From [Bacillus] enclensis (GTDB lineage Bacteria; Bacillota; Bacilli; Bacillales; Bacillaceae_B), in contig NZ_KQ758482.1 in NCBI RefSeq assembly GCF_001456935.1, positions 724,249 to 788,248 of the forward strand: DNA of 64,000 bases, read 5' to 3'. How positions within the stretch are numbered: the first letter of the stretch is position 1; each line of letters opens with the position of its first letter. Shown here piece by piece: positions 7,924 through 16,681 of this stretch. Made by a program: the position numbers and the translations under genes. The notes below the pieces were generated by a model, which was given only the letters and a program-made list of their open reading frames with translations, had not been told where the DNA came from and searched no databases.

Positions 7924-8742
7924 TTATTTAGAAATGAATTGCTGTGTCCAGTAATGACCGTTTTCAACGTATCCTACACCAATGTGAGTGTAGTTTGAGT
8001 TCATGATGTTTTTACGGTGGCCTTCACTGTTCATCCAAGCCTGTACTACTTCTTCAGGAGTTGGCTGACCCATTGCAATGTTCTCTCCTGCAGATGAATA
8101 TTCGATGCCGAATTGCTTCATCATATCAAATGGAGAACCATAAGTCGGGCTGTTATGATCAAAGTAGTTGTTTGCCTGCATATCGCGAGACTTTTCTTTT
8201 GCTACTTTACTTAGTTCAGCATCTACTTTAAGCGCAGGAAGACCTTGTTTTGCACGTTCCTGGTTAGTCAATTCGACCACTTTTTGTTCATATTCACTCA
8301 ACTGGCCAGTTTCTGCCGTTGGTTCAGCTTGCTGCTTTTGTTCAGCTTGCGGCTGTGCCTGTTGTTCTTGAGGCGCAGGGGCAGCTGCTTCTGGTGCTTC
8401 AGCTTTAGGTGCTTGCTGCTCTGGTGCAGGTGCTTCAGCTTTTGGTGCCTCTTGCGGGGCAGGAGCTTGAGCTTTTTGACCTTGCTGTGGAACCTGACCA
8501 TTCACACAATCTTGAAGATTGATATTCTGACCTTGCAGATTGATATTTTGACCATCGACTCCATATTTTGATAGGATGTCTTGGATATATTTATTTAAAT
8601 CTTGTTGATTACCGTTTAATTGAAGAGTCTGTACTTTCGTTTTCACTTGCTCAGGACTTGCTGCATCTGCACTTCCTGCTGCAAGCGGTGATGCTAATAA
8701 TGTTAATGCTGTTGCTGCTGATAACATTTTCTTCTTATTCAT
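7924..8742 (-). CDS. Secreted CAP/SCP-domain protein (YkwD-like)
   Basis: A 272-residue exported protein. Residues 1-28 are a signal peptide (MNKKKMLSAATALTLL... ending SADAAS). The middle 100 residues hold a spacer rich in Ala, Pro, Gln and Glu (repeated KAEAPAPE-like units). The C-terminal 120 residues are a CAP domain: EQKVVELTNQERAKQGL, YFDHNSPTYGSPFDMM, SAGENIAMGQPTPEEVVQAWMNSEGHRKNIMN and THIGVGYVENGHYW, with the conserved His/Glu set. Function of bacterial CAP proteins is mostly unknown; B. subtilis YkwD is related. The start at 8742 follows AAGGAGGAATT. Downstream is a strong terminator. Confidence 0.9.
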   Translation of the reverse strand: MNKKKMLSAATALTLLASPLAAGSADAASPEQVKTKVQTLQLNGNQQDLNKYIQDILSKYGVDGQNINLQGQNINLQDCVNGQVPQQGQKAQAPAPQEAPKAEAPAPEQQAPKAEAPEAAAPAPQEQQAQPQAEQKQQAEPTAETGQLSEYEQKVVELTNQERAKQGLPALKVDAELSKVAKEKSRDMQANNYFDHNSPTYGSPFDMMKQFGIEYSSAGENIAMGQPTPEEVVQAWMNSEGHRKNIMNSNYTHIGVGYVENGHYWTQQFISK

Positions 8743-8796
8743 AGAGATGAATTCCTCCTTAGTGAATGTGTTGTTTTCTTGCTGCACATTCATCAT

Positions 8797-9050
8797 AACA
8801 CCCTTTTTGTGTTACATTTACGGGAGGAAATGGTAATTGCGTTTGAATTGTTCAGTTTTGAAAAACAATTTATCCTTCAAACTCGAAATCTATTATAAAT
8901 AAAGGAATCACTAGATTAACTTACATTTCCGGCATTTGAATATTTTGACTCACACCTCTAAAATTTACCGAAAAATCAATGTTGACACCCTAAAAAAGCA
9001 GGTCCTTTTGTAACGGATATTACAATACCGTTTCAAAAAAACAAGGTATA
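8797..9050. other. 254-base spacer without a gene
   Basis: This AT-rich interval separates the CAP gene from the rhodanese-like gene. It must hold the CAP gene promoter. No open frame with a ribosome site and no clear hairpin terminator is seen. Confidence 0.6.
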
Positions 9051-9413
9051 TTATCCCATAGACAAACTTCCCTTGCATGGTTGTTTCCTTACTGCACTTA
9101 TATATCCCACTACATTGAATCCTAAACGTTTTAATTGTCTCACACTCACATTGTACTCGACTGAAGAACTGCCGATCACGACAATCGGTCCTTTTGGAAT
9201 CTCATGATAATAACGTTTTAAGTAGCCGCAAGGGATGGCCAGCGCCTGGTCGCAGTTCGATTTATATGAATCCTGATAATCCCGGACGTCGAGTATAATA
9301 TGGCAGTCACGCAGTTCCTTATCGCTCATTTCTTTAACACGTACGGGTGCATAACGATAGTACACCATATATATAAGAACGCTGAATATAGCAAGAGTAA
9401 TAAACAGAAGCAT
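9051..9413 (-). CDS. Membrane-anchored rhodanese-like protein lacking the catalytic cysteine
   Basis: A 120-residue protein with one N-terminal membrane segment (residues about 2-20) and a rhodanese fold: KELRDCHIILDVRDYQDS carries the first-half signature and PIVVIGSSSVEYNVSVRQLKRLGFNVVGY the second. The active loop, which should hold a cysteine at its start (as in VVYC-R-x-G), reads IGSSSVEYN, so sulfur transfer is unlikely. The RBS is AAAGGATG. It may be a binding or sensing domain at the membrane; that is an inference. The spacing to the next gene upstream suggests a separate unit. Confidence 0.7.
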   Translation of the reverse strand: MLLFITLAIFSVLIYMVYYRYAPVRVKEMSDKELRDCHIILDVRDYQDSYKSNCDQALAIPCGYLKRYYHEIPKGPIVVIGSSSVEYNVSVRQLKRLGFNVVGYISAVRKQPCKGSLSMG

Positions 9414-9526
9414 TCTGCATCATCCTTTTTTCAATAATCTATGTTGTATTATATACCTTCAAGGGTATAATGAAAAGAAAAAAGTCTCGAAACGAAATAA
9501 TCTGAATTTAAAGGATCTGCAGATGA

Positions 9527-9802
9527 TTACCCTTTAAGTTGATCGATCATTTGTATGTGTAAATCAAGCAGTTTCACCTTAGACTCCGATGATAAGCCGG
9601 ATTCGAGAATGCGTTTGGATGCAGATATATATTTTTCTGATATCGGCTTTCTGACACGCGGGTGGCTGTTTTGGTCAAGGAGCTCTCGTTTGATGGCTTC
9701 TTTCAGGATTTGTTCCGGTGACTGATTTTCATCATATAAATTTCTATTTTTCCAAACAGAACTGTACTCTTTAAGTAAAACTTCATAGGCAGCAGTATTC
9801 AC
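9527..9802 (-). CDS. Conserved small protein of unknown function
   Basis: A 91-residue, helix-rich, charged protein with no membrane segment, starting at GTG 9802 with AAAGGAG eight bases upstream. The C-terminal half SEKYISASKRILESGLSSESKVKLLDLHIQMIDQLKG looks like two amphipathic helices. It is not recognised. It is divergent from the zinc-ribbon gene at 9873 across a 70-base promoter space. Confidence 0.65.
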   Translation of the reverse strand: MNTAAYEVLLKEYSSVWKNRNLYDENQSPEQILKEAIKRELLDQNSHPRVRKPISEKYISASKRILESGLSSESKVKLLDLHIQMIDQLKG

Positions 9803-9872
9803 GTTCGTACTCCTTTACATAAATATTATCCAACTGAACATACTAGAAAAAAACAAAGAAAGGTGATTGGTT

Positions 9873-10118
9873 ATGACTACACCGTATCGTTGTCCGAATT
9901 GCCGGACGAACCGCACAAGGTTCAATATCATCCAGCAGGTACCGCAAAGCGTGAAACTGGATCCGCAGTCAGGACAAGTTGTCCAGCAATATGAGGAAGG
10001 TCAGCTTGATCCTTTTCATCTCGCCTATAATGGACCTGAATTAAAGGTACAATGTGCCGCATGCGGACTTGTGGAAGATGAAATGACTTTCAAGAAGTTC
10101 GGGGAAAGCAATCATTAA
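9873..10118 (+). CDS. Small zinc-ribbon protein
   Basis: An 81-residue protein with two cysteine pairs, YRCPNCRTNRTRF at the N-terminus and VQCAACGLVEDEMTF near the C-terminus, which would form a zinc ribbon. Start ATG 9873 is chosen over TTG 9867 since AAGGTG is at proper spacing. Between the pairs is a polar region LDPQSGQVVQQYEEGQ. Function is unknown. It ends in a terminator shared with the converging GTPase gene. Confidence 0.72.
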   Translation: MTTPYRCPNCRTNRTRFNIIQQVPQSVKLDPQSGQVVQQYEEGQLDPFHLAYNGPELKVQCAACGLVEDEMTFKKFGESNH

Positions 10119-10122
10119 GATG

Positions 10123-10156
10123 AAAGGGGCAGCCACATAGCGGCCGGCCCCTTTTA
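10123..10156. terminator. Bidirectional terminator
   Basis: AAAGGGGC and GCCCCTTT pair around sixteen bases with T/A tracts on each side, between two converging genes. Confidence 0.85.
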
Positions 10157-10161
10157 TTTAT

Positions 10162-11082
10162 TTAATAATGATCTATTGCTTGCAGTGACTGTAAAATATC
10201 TGCTTTAGATAATTCTTCACCGATTATGACAAAATTGGTTTTGTATTTCATATCAGCCTGCATAAAGAGGGGCATCCCATATGAATATTGGAACATCGCC
10301 GGATATTTTTTTCCTTTGAGCGGGATATATCCTTTCATTCTGTAGATGGTCTCGGGCTGCTTTCTAACCCATTCCTCAAACTCCTCTCCATCTACCTCCC
10401 CTTTAAATGTGTAAACCACCGCCTGCAGGGAAAGGTGCCTGCCTATTGATGCCTTTTCATAACCCTCTATTTTTATTTCAGCTGCCTCTGAAAAAATATC
10501 TTTCATTGAAACTTTCGCATAGTTAGTCAAATATACTTTAGCCCGATTATTAATTTGTTGTAATTCGTAAATGAATGTTCCCTGCTCCATCTCAGTCAGG
10601 AGATCCACTTTATTCGCAATGATATACTGTGCATGCCGGATCTGTTCCCTCATAAGGTGTAAAACTGACGGACTGAATTGAGAACGTTCCTTCCACTGCT
10701 TGCCGTCCACTACCGTTATGATCCCTTTGAACTCAAACCTGTCAGCAAATAATGGAGACAGGATGGAATCCACTACTTCGACGGGGTGTGCGGCTCCTGT
10801 TGTTTCAATGATCAGCACATCAAATTGTTCGTTGACCAGAAGATCCTGTAACTGTGCTTCCAGTTTATCTGAAATAGTACAGCAGATACATCCGTCCAGA
10901 AGTTCTCTCATGGATGTATCTGCCTCCACGGCATCACTGTCAATCGACACACTGCCCAGTTCATTCATCAAAACAGCGGGTTTTTTATTTTCTTCTTTTA
11001 ACGCTTGAAGTACATGTTTCAATAATGTTGTTTTTCCACTTCCAAGAAACCCGGATAAGATATATACTTCTTTCTTCACCAT
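10162..11082 (-). CDS. COG0523 (CobW/YciC-type) metal chaperone GTPase
   Basis: A 306-residue GTPase with Walker A GFLGSGKTT at residues 11-19, Walker B-like IIETTGAAHP, NKVD near residue 158, and the CxCC metal motif in DGCICCTIS near residues 63-71. The C-terminal CobW domain begins near residue 200. COG0523 proteins deliver zinc, cobalt or other metals using GTP. The start follows GGGGAGGAACA. No clear Zur operator could be seen in the 158-base divergent promoter region, so the metal is undetermined. Confidence 0.88.
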   Translation of the reverse strand: MVKKEVYILSGFLGSGKTTLLKHVLQALKEENKKPAVLMNELGSVSIDSDAVEADTSMRELLDGCICCTISDKLEAQLQDLLVNEQFDVLIIETTGAAHPVEVVDSILSPLFADRFEFKGIITVVDGKQWKERSQFSPSVLHLMREQIRHAQYIIANKVDLLTEMEQGTFIYELQQINNRAKVYLTNYAKVSMKDIFSEAAEIKIEGYEKASIGRHLSLQAVVYTFKGEVDGEEFEEWVRKQPETIYRMKGYIPLKGKKYPAMFQYSYGMPLFMQADMKYKTNFVIIGEELSKADILQSLQAIDHY

Positions 11083-11252
11083 TGTTCCTCCCCACTTTTA
11101 CTACAATCTACATCCCTTCATTTTATATAAAACATGACCTAAATACAATGTCATTGAACTGATTGTTCTAACGGCACACTGGAAAGCTATATAATAGTAG
11201 AAAGTGAAAAGTCCGGTCTGCATTAATTTCTAATCGAAGGGTGGGGATTTCT

Positions 11253-11978
11253 TTGTTCTATGAAAAAATTGTACCCATAAAGCTGCGGGATTTTCTGAAG
11301 AACCCTTCCCATGAAACACTGAAAGACCTGCTGCTCCTCAACACTGGGGAAACTGATTATGTTGATTTCAAATCCGACTGGATCGAAGTCTCCAAACTTG
11401 CAAAACATGTCCTGGCCATTTCCAATTCAGGAGGCGGCTGCATTATCATCGGAGTCATGCAATATGATGATGGTTCATTAGAATTAAAAGGATTATCTGA
11501 AGAAGAGTTCCTTGACAAGGCGGATGTTGATAATAAACTTCAGCACCTTCTTCCAAAGTATCTTCGATATAGAACGGAAGATTTTATTTTCACCGGAAAT
11601 ATCCATCCTTTTTTAAATATGAAACGTTTTCAGGTGCTGATCATTGATTACGACCCCAGATACGTCCCTTATACTTCAATTGTAACAAGAGGAGAGCTGC
11701 GCTACGGAGCTATTTATGTGCGGCAGGGTACCAAAACAATTGAAGCCACAAATGATAAATTGGTAGATGTCATACTAAGGAAAGTACAATCGGGCGGTTC
11801 GGACAGTGAGGAACGCTCCCTCCAGGAACATTTGGAACACTTAAAAATACTTCAATATGAGTATGATCAATCGGAAGATGAAAAATATAAGGGTTATTTA
11901 AATCAATTGATCGGACGAAAAATGAAACGCATCGAGAACTTCCTGGATCTCGACTCCGCTGATAACTTCCCTCCCTGA
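11253..11978 (+). CDS. Stand-alone AlbA_2 (Schlafen AlbA) domain protein
   Basis: A 241-residue protein. The AlbA_2 fold is seen as ETDYVDFKSDWIE, then LAKHVLAISNSGGGCIIIGV (the conserved N-S-x-G-G-x-I-x-x-G-V motif), and GAIYVRQGTKTIEAT near residue 165. The usual C-terminal HTH/ATPase modules of such regulators are missing; instead there is a charged coiled segment (residues about 175-225). Start is uncertain: TTG 11253 has GGTGGGG upstream at good distance, GTG 11241 does not. It is divergent from the COG0523 gene and convergent with the LCP gene. Confidence 0.75.
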   Translation: MFYEKIVPIKLRDFLKNPSHETLKDLLLLNTGETDYVDFKSDWIEVSKLAKHVLAISNSGGGCIIIGVMQYDDGSLELKGLSEEEFLDKADVDNKLQHLLPKYLRYRTEDFIFTGNIHPFLNMKRFQVLIIDYDPRYVPYTSIVTRGELRYGAIYVRQGTKTIEATNDKLVDVILRKVQSGGSDSEERSLQEHLEHLKILQYEYDQSEDEKYKGYLNQLIGRKMKRIENFLDLDSADNFPP

Positions 11979-11990
11979 TCCACTCCGGCA

Positions 11991-12932
11991 TCAGTAGCTA
12001 AACTCTCTCAGTGCCTGGATATTGGTGGTTTCATCCATTTCCAATACATCTCCCGCCCCAGGTTTCGTAATGCTTTGGTAGCTGCCTTCCACCGGGATCC
12101 TGATGGTTTCGACGGAGTCGATCGGATGAAACAGAAAAGATAGTCCGTGCTTCATAACCTGATCAACCGAAAATGTTGTCTCGACGTTTTTAAAACCCTC
12201 ACGCACCAACTCGATCGCAGTAGGTATACCTTTTCCTGATTTCAACTTCTCCATGATATTTTTTTCAGCAAGTGCAATGATTTCCTGCTGTCTTTCCACC
12301 CTCCCGAAATCACTGGATACATCCCCGCGGTAACGAACATATTGAAGTATTTCTCCACCCTTCAGCTTCTGCGTGCCCGGTTGTTTATCCCACTTCCAGT
12401 GACTGATCATCCCCTCGGTTATGGGGACCTGAACACCTTCCGGGAAAATGATTCCCATCATATTTATAAAATCTTGAAAATTAAGATTCACGGTGTGATT
12501 AATTTCAAGATCAAAATTTTGTTTCAGTGATTTCTTTACAAGGTCATTGCCGCCCCACGCATAGGCATGATTTATTTTACTTTTACCGTACCCGGGGATA
12601 TCCACATAGGTGTCCCTCATAATCGAGATGAGTTTTAGTGTTGGTTGATTGGGGACATATTGAGCGACTATCAGCACGTCTGCCCTCTCTGCTTCATTTT
12701 TTCTTTGATCAGACCCGACTACAAGCACATTGATGGGTTTCCCTGCCTCTTCTTTATTTATTGGAAAGATGGTGTTTGTTTTCTCCGTTTCATTTGTGCT
12801 TTTTACATCTGCATCCTGCTGGATTTCTGTCATTTCGGAAGGTAGAGTGGATTGGGTGGACGTATTCATCGCTGCATATATGATGAATGTTATCAGCAAT
12901 ACGATTGGAATAGCAGTCCATTTTTTAAACAT
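11991..12932 (-). CDS. LytR-CpsA-Psr (LCP) family wall-polymer ligase
   Basis: A 313-residue membrane-anchored protein. One membrane helix (residues 6-22), a polar linker, then the LCP domain: INVLVVGSDQRKNEAERADVLIV, LISIMRDTYVDIPGYGKSKINHAYAWGG, FPEGVQVPI, and QYVRYRGDVSSDFGRVERQQEI with the conserved arginines. These enzymes join teichoic acids or capsule polymers to peptidoglycan outside the membrane. The start at 12932 has GAGGTGATC upstream. Which polymer it handles cannot be told from this alone. Confidence 0.9.
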   Translation of the reverse strand: MFKKWTAIPIVLLITFIIYAAMNTSTQSTLPSEMTEIQQDADVKSTNETEKTNTIFPINKEEAGKPINVLVVGSDQRKNEAERADVLIVAQYVPNQPTLKLISIMRDTYVDIPGYGKSKINHAYAWGGNDLVKKSLKQNFDLEINHTVNLNFQDFINMMGIIFPEGVQVPITEGMISHWKWDKQPGTQKLKGGEILQYVRYRGDVSSDFGRVERQQEIIALAEKNIMEKLKSGKGIPTAIELVREGFKNVETTFSVDQVMKHGLSFLFHPIDSVETIRIPVEGSYQSITKPGAGDVLEMDETTNIQALREFSY

Positions 12933-13087
12933 TTCGATCACCTCATACTTTGTTATCATCATTGTTGGTCATTGGGAATTCTTCTATACAAGTAAGTTGA
13001 GGGAAATGTCTTTTCTTAATAGGAAATTAATAACTAACATATTGGCTTCATCAAATTCCAATCTTATAATAAGGATATTCCAAATTA

Positions 13088-13136
13088 AAAAGCACAACTT
13101 CTCTACAAATCTAAATAGAGAAATTGAGCTTTTCTG
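13088..13136 (-). terminator. Terminator of the DJ-1/PfpI gene
   Basis: On the minus strand AAAAGCTCAATTTCTCTA pairs imperfectly with TAGAGAAGTTGTGCTTTTT and ends in a T-tract. Confidence 0.7.
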
Positions 13137-13141
13137 TTACT

Positions 13142-13774
13142 TCATTTATTTATTGAATTCATTAACTGGAAGAAGTATTGGGGTTTATGAGTCTTATTTA
13201 GGCTATACCATGAATGTAATGCATCTGGTGTAAATACATCTATTTTTTTCAGTACCTCCATTGCAAATTCCAGAGGAGCTATTCCTGATGCAGTAACCAA
13301 ATTCGAATGGGATACCGCAGATCCCAACTCATAGAACTTTTCTCCTTTATAGTTCGGACATACCATTTTAGTATATTCTAAGTTATTACTTGTATGCTTT
13401 CTAGTATCTAAGTATCCCATATTCGCAAGGGCATCAGTTGCACCACAAATTGCAGCAACATTAGTGCCAAGCTTTAAAGCTTGGCCAATTCTATCCAAGA
13501 TAGGTTGATGAATTTCTTCACTCCAAGTAGTTCCTCCTGGTAGGATTAAAAGATCTTTACTCTCAAGAGTACATTCATCAAGGGAAATATCTGGTTTTAT
13601 GCTCACTCCTCCCATAGTAGTAATCATTTCTTTATTAGCACCTACTGTAATAACTTTTAAGGGTGCTACATCTTTTTTGAAATACCTTCCAGAGTTTAGT
13701 TCAGCAATTAAATATCCATATTCCCAGTCTGACATTGTATTAAATACATATAGAAAAACTTTTTTTGTTTGCAT
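13142..13774 (-). CDS. DJ-1/PfpI family protein (class I glutamine amidotransferase-like)
   Basis: A 210-residue protein with the DJ-1/PfpI fold. The nucleophile elbow is AAICGATDALANMGYL around residue 104, and an acidic residue precedes it in the LILPGGTTWSEE strand, as the family needs. Start ATG 13774 has GGAG nine bases upstream. It follows the WYL regulator gene on the same strand, 74 bases away with a hairpin between. The pair is AT-richer than its surroundings. Such proteins serve as stress-response hydrolases or glyoxalases; the exact job is unknown. Confidence 0.82.
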   Translation of the reverse strand: MQTKKVFLYVFNTMSDWEYGYLIAELNSGRYFKKDVAPLKVITVGANKEMITTMGGVSIKPDISLDECTLESKDLLILPGGTTWSEEIHQPILDRIGQALKLGTNVAAICGATDALANMGYLDTRKHTSNNLEYTKMVCPNYKGEKFYELGSAVSHSNLVTASGIAPLEFAMEVLKKIDVFTPDALHSWYSLNKTHKPQYFFQLMNSINK

Positions 13775-13816
13775 CCAATAACACTCCAATCACAATTGAT
13801 ATTGCTATTATAATAA

Positions 13817-13848
13817 AACTTCCCTGACAGTTAGCGTCAGGGAAGTTA
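13817..13848 (-). terminator. Hairpin terminator after the WYL regulator gene
   Basis: AACTTCCCTGAC and GTCAGGGAAGTT form a perfect stem; on the minus strand it is followed by TTATTAT. It separates the regulator from the DJ-1/PfpI gene. Confidence 0.8.
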
Positions 13849-14808
13849 TCATTCTTGATAAAATTTTATTAATTCCGACAGAACTTCAATAAGTCTTTTC
13901 TTAAGACTTATTGGCTCAATAACTTTAATAGATTTATTGTATGGTAAAAGTAAATAAGGTACATATGTATGCATCATATCTTTTTCAAGAAGAAAAACTG
14001 CTTGATTTGAAGTCCGTTCTTGTAAATAATGTCCTAAAAACCAATGCTGGCAAATATCAGCCAATACATTTTTATCCCCATTAATAACCAAAGAAATAAT
14101 CTCTTCCTTATTTTCTATAGCTGGAAGAAGGTTTTTAATAAAAAAGTCACGTGCTGAAAAATCTTCTGGCCGGTTAAACTTATTTTCGGTTAGCATTAGA
14201 CTTTCAATTCGATCTACTCTAAAACTACGGATATCATTTCTAAGATGACAAAATCCAATCACATACCACTTATTATTCCAATAGATCATTCTGTACGGAT
14301 CTACCAACCTATAATTTAATTGCTTTTCCCCACTTTTATGGTGAAGAATTTTTACTGAGTACACGTCAGCTACGGCCTGCTCCAACTCCTTCAGAAAAGG
14401 TTCCATAGTTGAACTTAATCGACTTATTACTTCAAGGCTAGTTAAACGTTGGTTTATCTTTGTTTCCTGCTCTTGATTTGAGTATTTACTTAGTTTTGAA
14501 ATGGCCCTATTTAGTGCTTCACCTCCATAATATCCGGCTTCTTCAGCAAAAACAGCAGCATGAAATAGTGAAGTTTGCTCTTCACATTCAAAAAAAAGAG
14601 AAGCCTCAATAAAATTATTCAATAAAGTGTATCCACCATTATGTCCTGGTTCTGAAATGATAGGTACGCCACTTGTTGAAATGGTATCAATATAACGATA
14701 CACAGTCCTTATATTCATCTCTAGCTTTTCTGAAATTTGTTTTGCAGTAATTTTTTCACCTGAACGGAGCATCCATAGAATTGCTAACATATTGTCAATT
14801 TTAGGCAT
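13849..14808 (-). CDS. HTH_11 / WYL-domain transcriptional regulator (YafY-like)
   Basis: A 319-residue regulator. The N-terminal winged helix-turn-helix reads KIDNMLAILWMLRSGEKITAKQISEKLEMNIRTVYRYIDTI, typical of HTH_11/DeoR-like YafY proteins. The central WYL domain holds VDPYRMIYWNNKWYVIGFCHLRNDIRSFRVDRIESL (residues about 170-205) and a WCX-type C-terminus follows. Start at 14808 has GAGGTGG upstream. WYL domains bind ligands or nucleic acid and often control stress genes. Control of the adjacent DJ-1/PfpI gene is plausible but only inferred from proximity. Confidence 0.87.
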   Translation of the reverse strand: MPKIDNMLAILWMLRSGEKITAKQISEKLEMNIRTVYRYIDTISTSGVPIISEPGHNGGYTLLNNFIEASLFFECEEQTSLFHAAVFAEEAGYYGGEALNRAISKLSKYSNQEQETKINQRLTSLEVISRLSSTMEPFLKELEQAVADVYSVKILHHKSGEKQLNYRLVDPYRMIYWNNKWYVIGFCHLRNDIRSFRVDRIESLMLTENKFNRPEDFSARDFFIKNLLPAIENKEEIISLVINGDKNVLADICQHWFLGHYLQERTSNQAVFLLEKDMMHTYVPYLLLPYNKSIKVIEPISLKKRLIEVLSELIKFYQE

Positions 14809-15116
14809 ATAAATCCACCTCAATATCCTTCTATTAATAATTAATAACTATCTTTCAATACCAATTATTTCAAATATCATAATATTGAGCAATCCCCTTA
14901 TTCGATTAAATGGCCCGATAATTGAATAGCAGTTTTAAATTATTTATCGCATCTAAATTTAACTTGTTTCTCGATTAACCTCCTTTGTTGTTATTCAACA
15001 AAATCAAAAAAACGCACTGTTGATTTCAATGTGAAATACAGTGCGTTTTTTTTTGATATTTGATTTGCTGTACCCATGAAATAAAGCTTCAAAAGCTGTC
15101 CAAGAGGCTTAGCAAA
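14809..15116. other. 308-base intergenic region
   Basis: Very AT-rich. It contains the promoter side of the WYL regulator and, at 15005-15055, the terminator of the protease gene. No open frame with a ribosome site is seen in the rest. Confidence 0.6.
15005..15055 (-). terminator. Intrinsic terminator of the S41 protease gene
   Basis: AACGCACTGT and ACAGTGCGTT form a stem; on the minus strand it ends in TTTTTTTGA. Confidence 0.85.
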
Positions 15117-16583
15117 TTATTGTTTATTTAATACCTCAACTGCTTTTTTGAATTGAGGGTCGTTTTCTTTTAGTTTTTGGCGGAGCTGGTCCATCAGTTT
15201 GACGGTTGTTTCGCCTTTTAGTATGCCAGTTGATTCCAGTTTATTTTTTTCCTGGAACTGCTGTACGGCGGCTTTTGTATCTTCATCGTAATAGCCGTCA
15301 ACATTTCCCGGGTTGAATTCGAGAGCATTCAACATTTGTTCTGCCGCCTTCACTGTTTCGGACATGTCACTTTCTTTCAGTTCTTTATCCGGATTGATAT
15401 AAGGAAGCTGTGCGTAATCCGGCATCTTCACTTCGTAATCGGGATTGATTCCTTTTTCATGGATCCAATTCCCTTTCGGCGTGAGCCATTTAGCCGTGGT
15501 GAATTTCATGTTCGAACCGTCCTCAAATTCTTCTGCGGTCTGAACGGTCCCTTTACCGAATGTTTTTGTCCCGACCAGCGGAATATCATTTGACTCACTT
15601 ACAGCGGAAGACAGTATTTCCGAAGCACTTGCACTTCCTTCATCTACAAGGACCGCGGTTGGGACTGTCACCTTCTGGCCGCCTTCTGCCACATATTTTT
15701 CGACTTTCCCATTATTGTCTTCGACTTGGAAGAGTACTTCCCCTTCAGGTACGAAAAGATTTGAAATTTTGATTGCCTGATCCAGCAGGCCGCCAGGATT
15801 TTGTCTCAGATCTAATACGAGCTTTTTCATCCCTTTATCCTGCATTTCATTCAATGCATTCACCAATTCTTTATAGGTATTTTCAGAGAAGCTTGTAATT
15901 TGAATTTCAGCGACTCCGTTATCCTTCATTTCTGCATATACCGTTTCAATCGGAATCTCGTCTCTAGTGATTGTCACTTCCATCGATTCTTCCTGACCAG
16001 GACGCTGGATTGTCAACGTTACCTTCGTGCCTTTCTCGCCGCGGATTAAAAGTACCGCGTCAGTAACAGACATACCCTGTATACTTTTCCCATCGACCTT
16101 CAGAATCTTATCATTGGGCTGCAGTCCCGCTTTTTCAGCAGGCGACCCTTTGATTGGTGAAACGATTGAAACATACCCTTCCTTCTCTTGAATTTCTGCA
16201 CCGATCCCTTCAAAAGATGAAGATATGCTTTCCTGAAACTTTTTGGCTTCTTCCTCGTTCATATAATCAGAATAAGGATCTCCCACACTCTCGAGCATGC
16301 CGTTGATTGCTCCGTTGACGAGCGTTTCATCCTTTAGGTCCTTATAGTAATTTTCATTTAATTTATCATAAGCTTCATAAAGCTTTTTAAATTCGGATCT
16401 TTCTGTGACACCTACATTAACTGCCTTTTCATCCCCGAACGCCAATGCGAAGGTTGTGATTCCCGCTGTTGCGAATACTAGGAAAAAGAGAAGCATCACA
16501 AATTTGAACTTTTTTATTTTCAAATAACTTGTTTGATTTTCTTCTTGAGTGACTGATTGATCTGTTGATTTATTCTGTTCCAA
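15117..16583 (-). CDS. S41 carboxy-terminal processing protease (CtpA/CtpB-like)
   Basis: A roughly 488-residue exported protease. After a short cytoplasmic N-terminus comes one membrane anchor (FKFVMLLFFLVFATAGITT), a PDZ domain (GIGAEIQEKEGYVSIVSPIKGSPAEKAGL...), the S41 core with catalytic serine in VDEGSASASEIL and lysine in TKTFGKGTVQ, and a C-terminal peptidoglycan-binding domain (LNALEFNPGNVDGYYDEDTKAAVQQFQ). In Bacillus, CtpA and CtpB work outside the membrane; CtpB cleaves SpoIVFA during sporulation. Which paralogue this is cannot be settled. TTG 16583 has AAAGTGGTG upstream; the ATG at 16601 lacks a ribosome site. Confidence 0.9.
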   Translation of the reverse strand: MEQNKSTDQSVTQEENQTSYLKIKKFKFVMLLFFLVFATAGITTFALAFGDEKAVNVGVTERSEFKKLYEAYDKLNENYYKDLKDETLVNGAINGMLESVGDPYSDYMNEEEAKKFQESISSSFEGIGAEIQEKEGYVSIVSPIKGSPAEKAGLQPNDKILKVDGKSIQGMSVTDAVLLIRGEKGTKVTLTIQRPGQEESMEVTITRDEIPIETVYAEMKDNGVAEIQITSFSENTYKELVNALNEMQDKGMKKLVLDLRQNPGGLLDQAIKISNLFVPEGEVLFQVEDNNGKVEKYVAEGGQKVTVPTAVLVDEGSASASEILSSAVSESNDIPLVGTKTFGKGTVQTAEEFEDGSNMKFTTAKWLTPKGNWIHEKGINPDYEVKMPDYAQLPYINPDKELKESDMSETVKAAEQMLNALEFNPGNVDGYYDEDTKAAVQQFQEKNKLESTGILKGETTVKLMDQLRQKLKENDPQFKKAVEVLNKQ

Positions 16584-16681
16584 GGTTTTCACCACTTTCA
16601 TTGCTATGTATCCAAACCGTAAGTGCGATCATCCAGGCATGGACAATCAGATAACTTCTTTATTCTATCAGCTTTTATCAC

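Noticed and set aside
10700-11008. Antisense frames opposite the COG0523 gene
   Set aside because: Typical shadows of a strong coding frame on the other strand, with no ribosome site.
11083-11252. Zur operator
   Set aside because: No inverted repeat resembling the known Bacillus Zur box was seen, so metal control of the COG0523 gene cannot be claimed.
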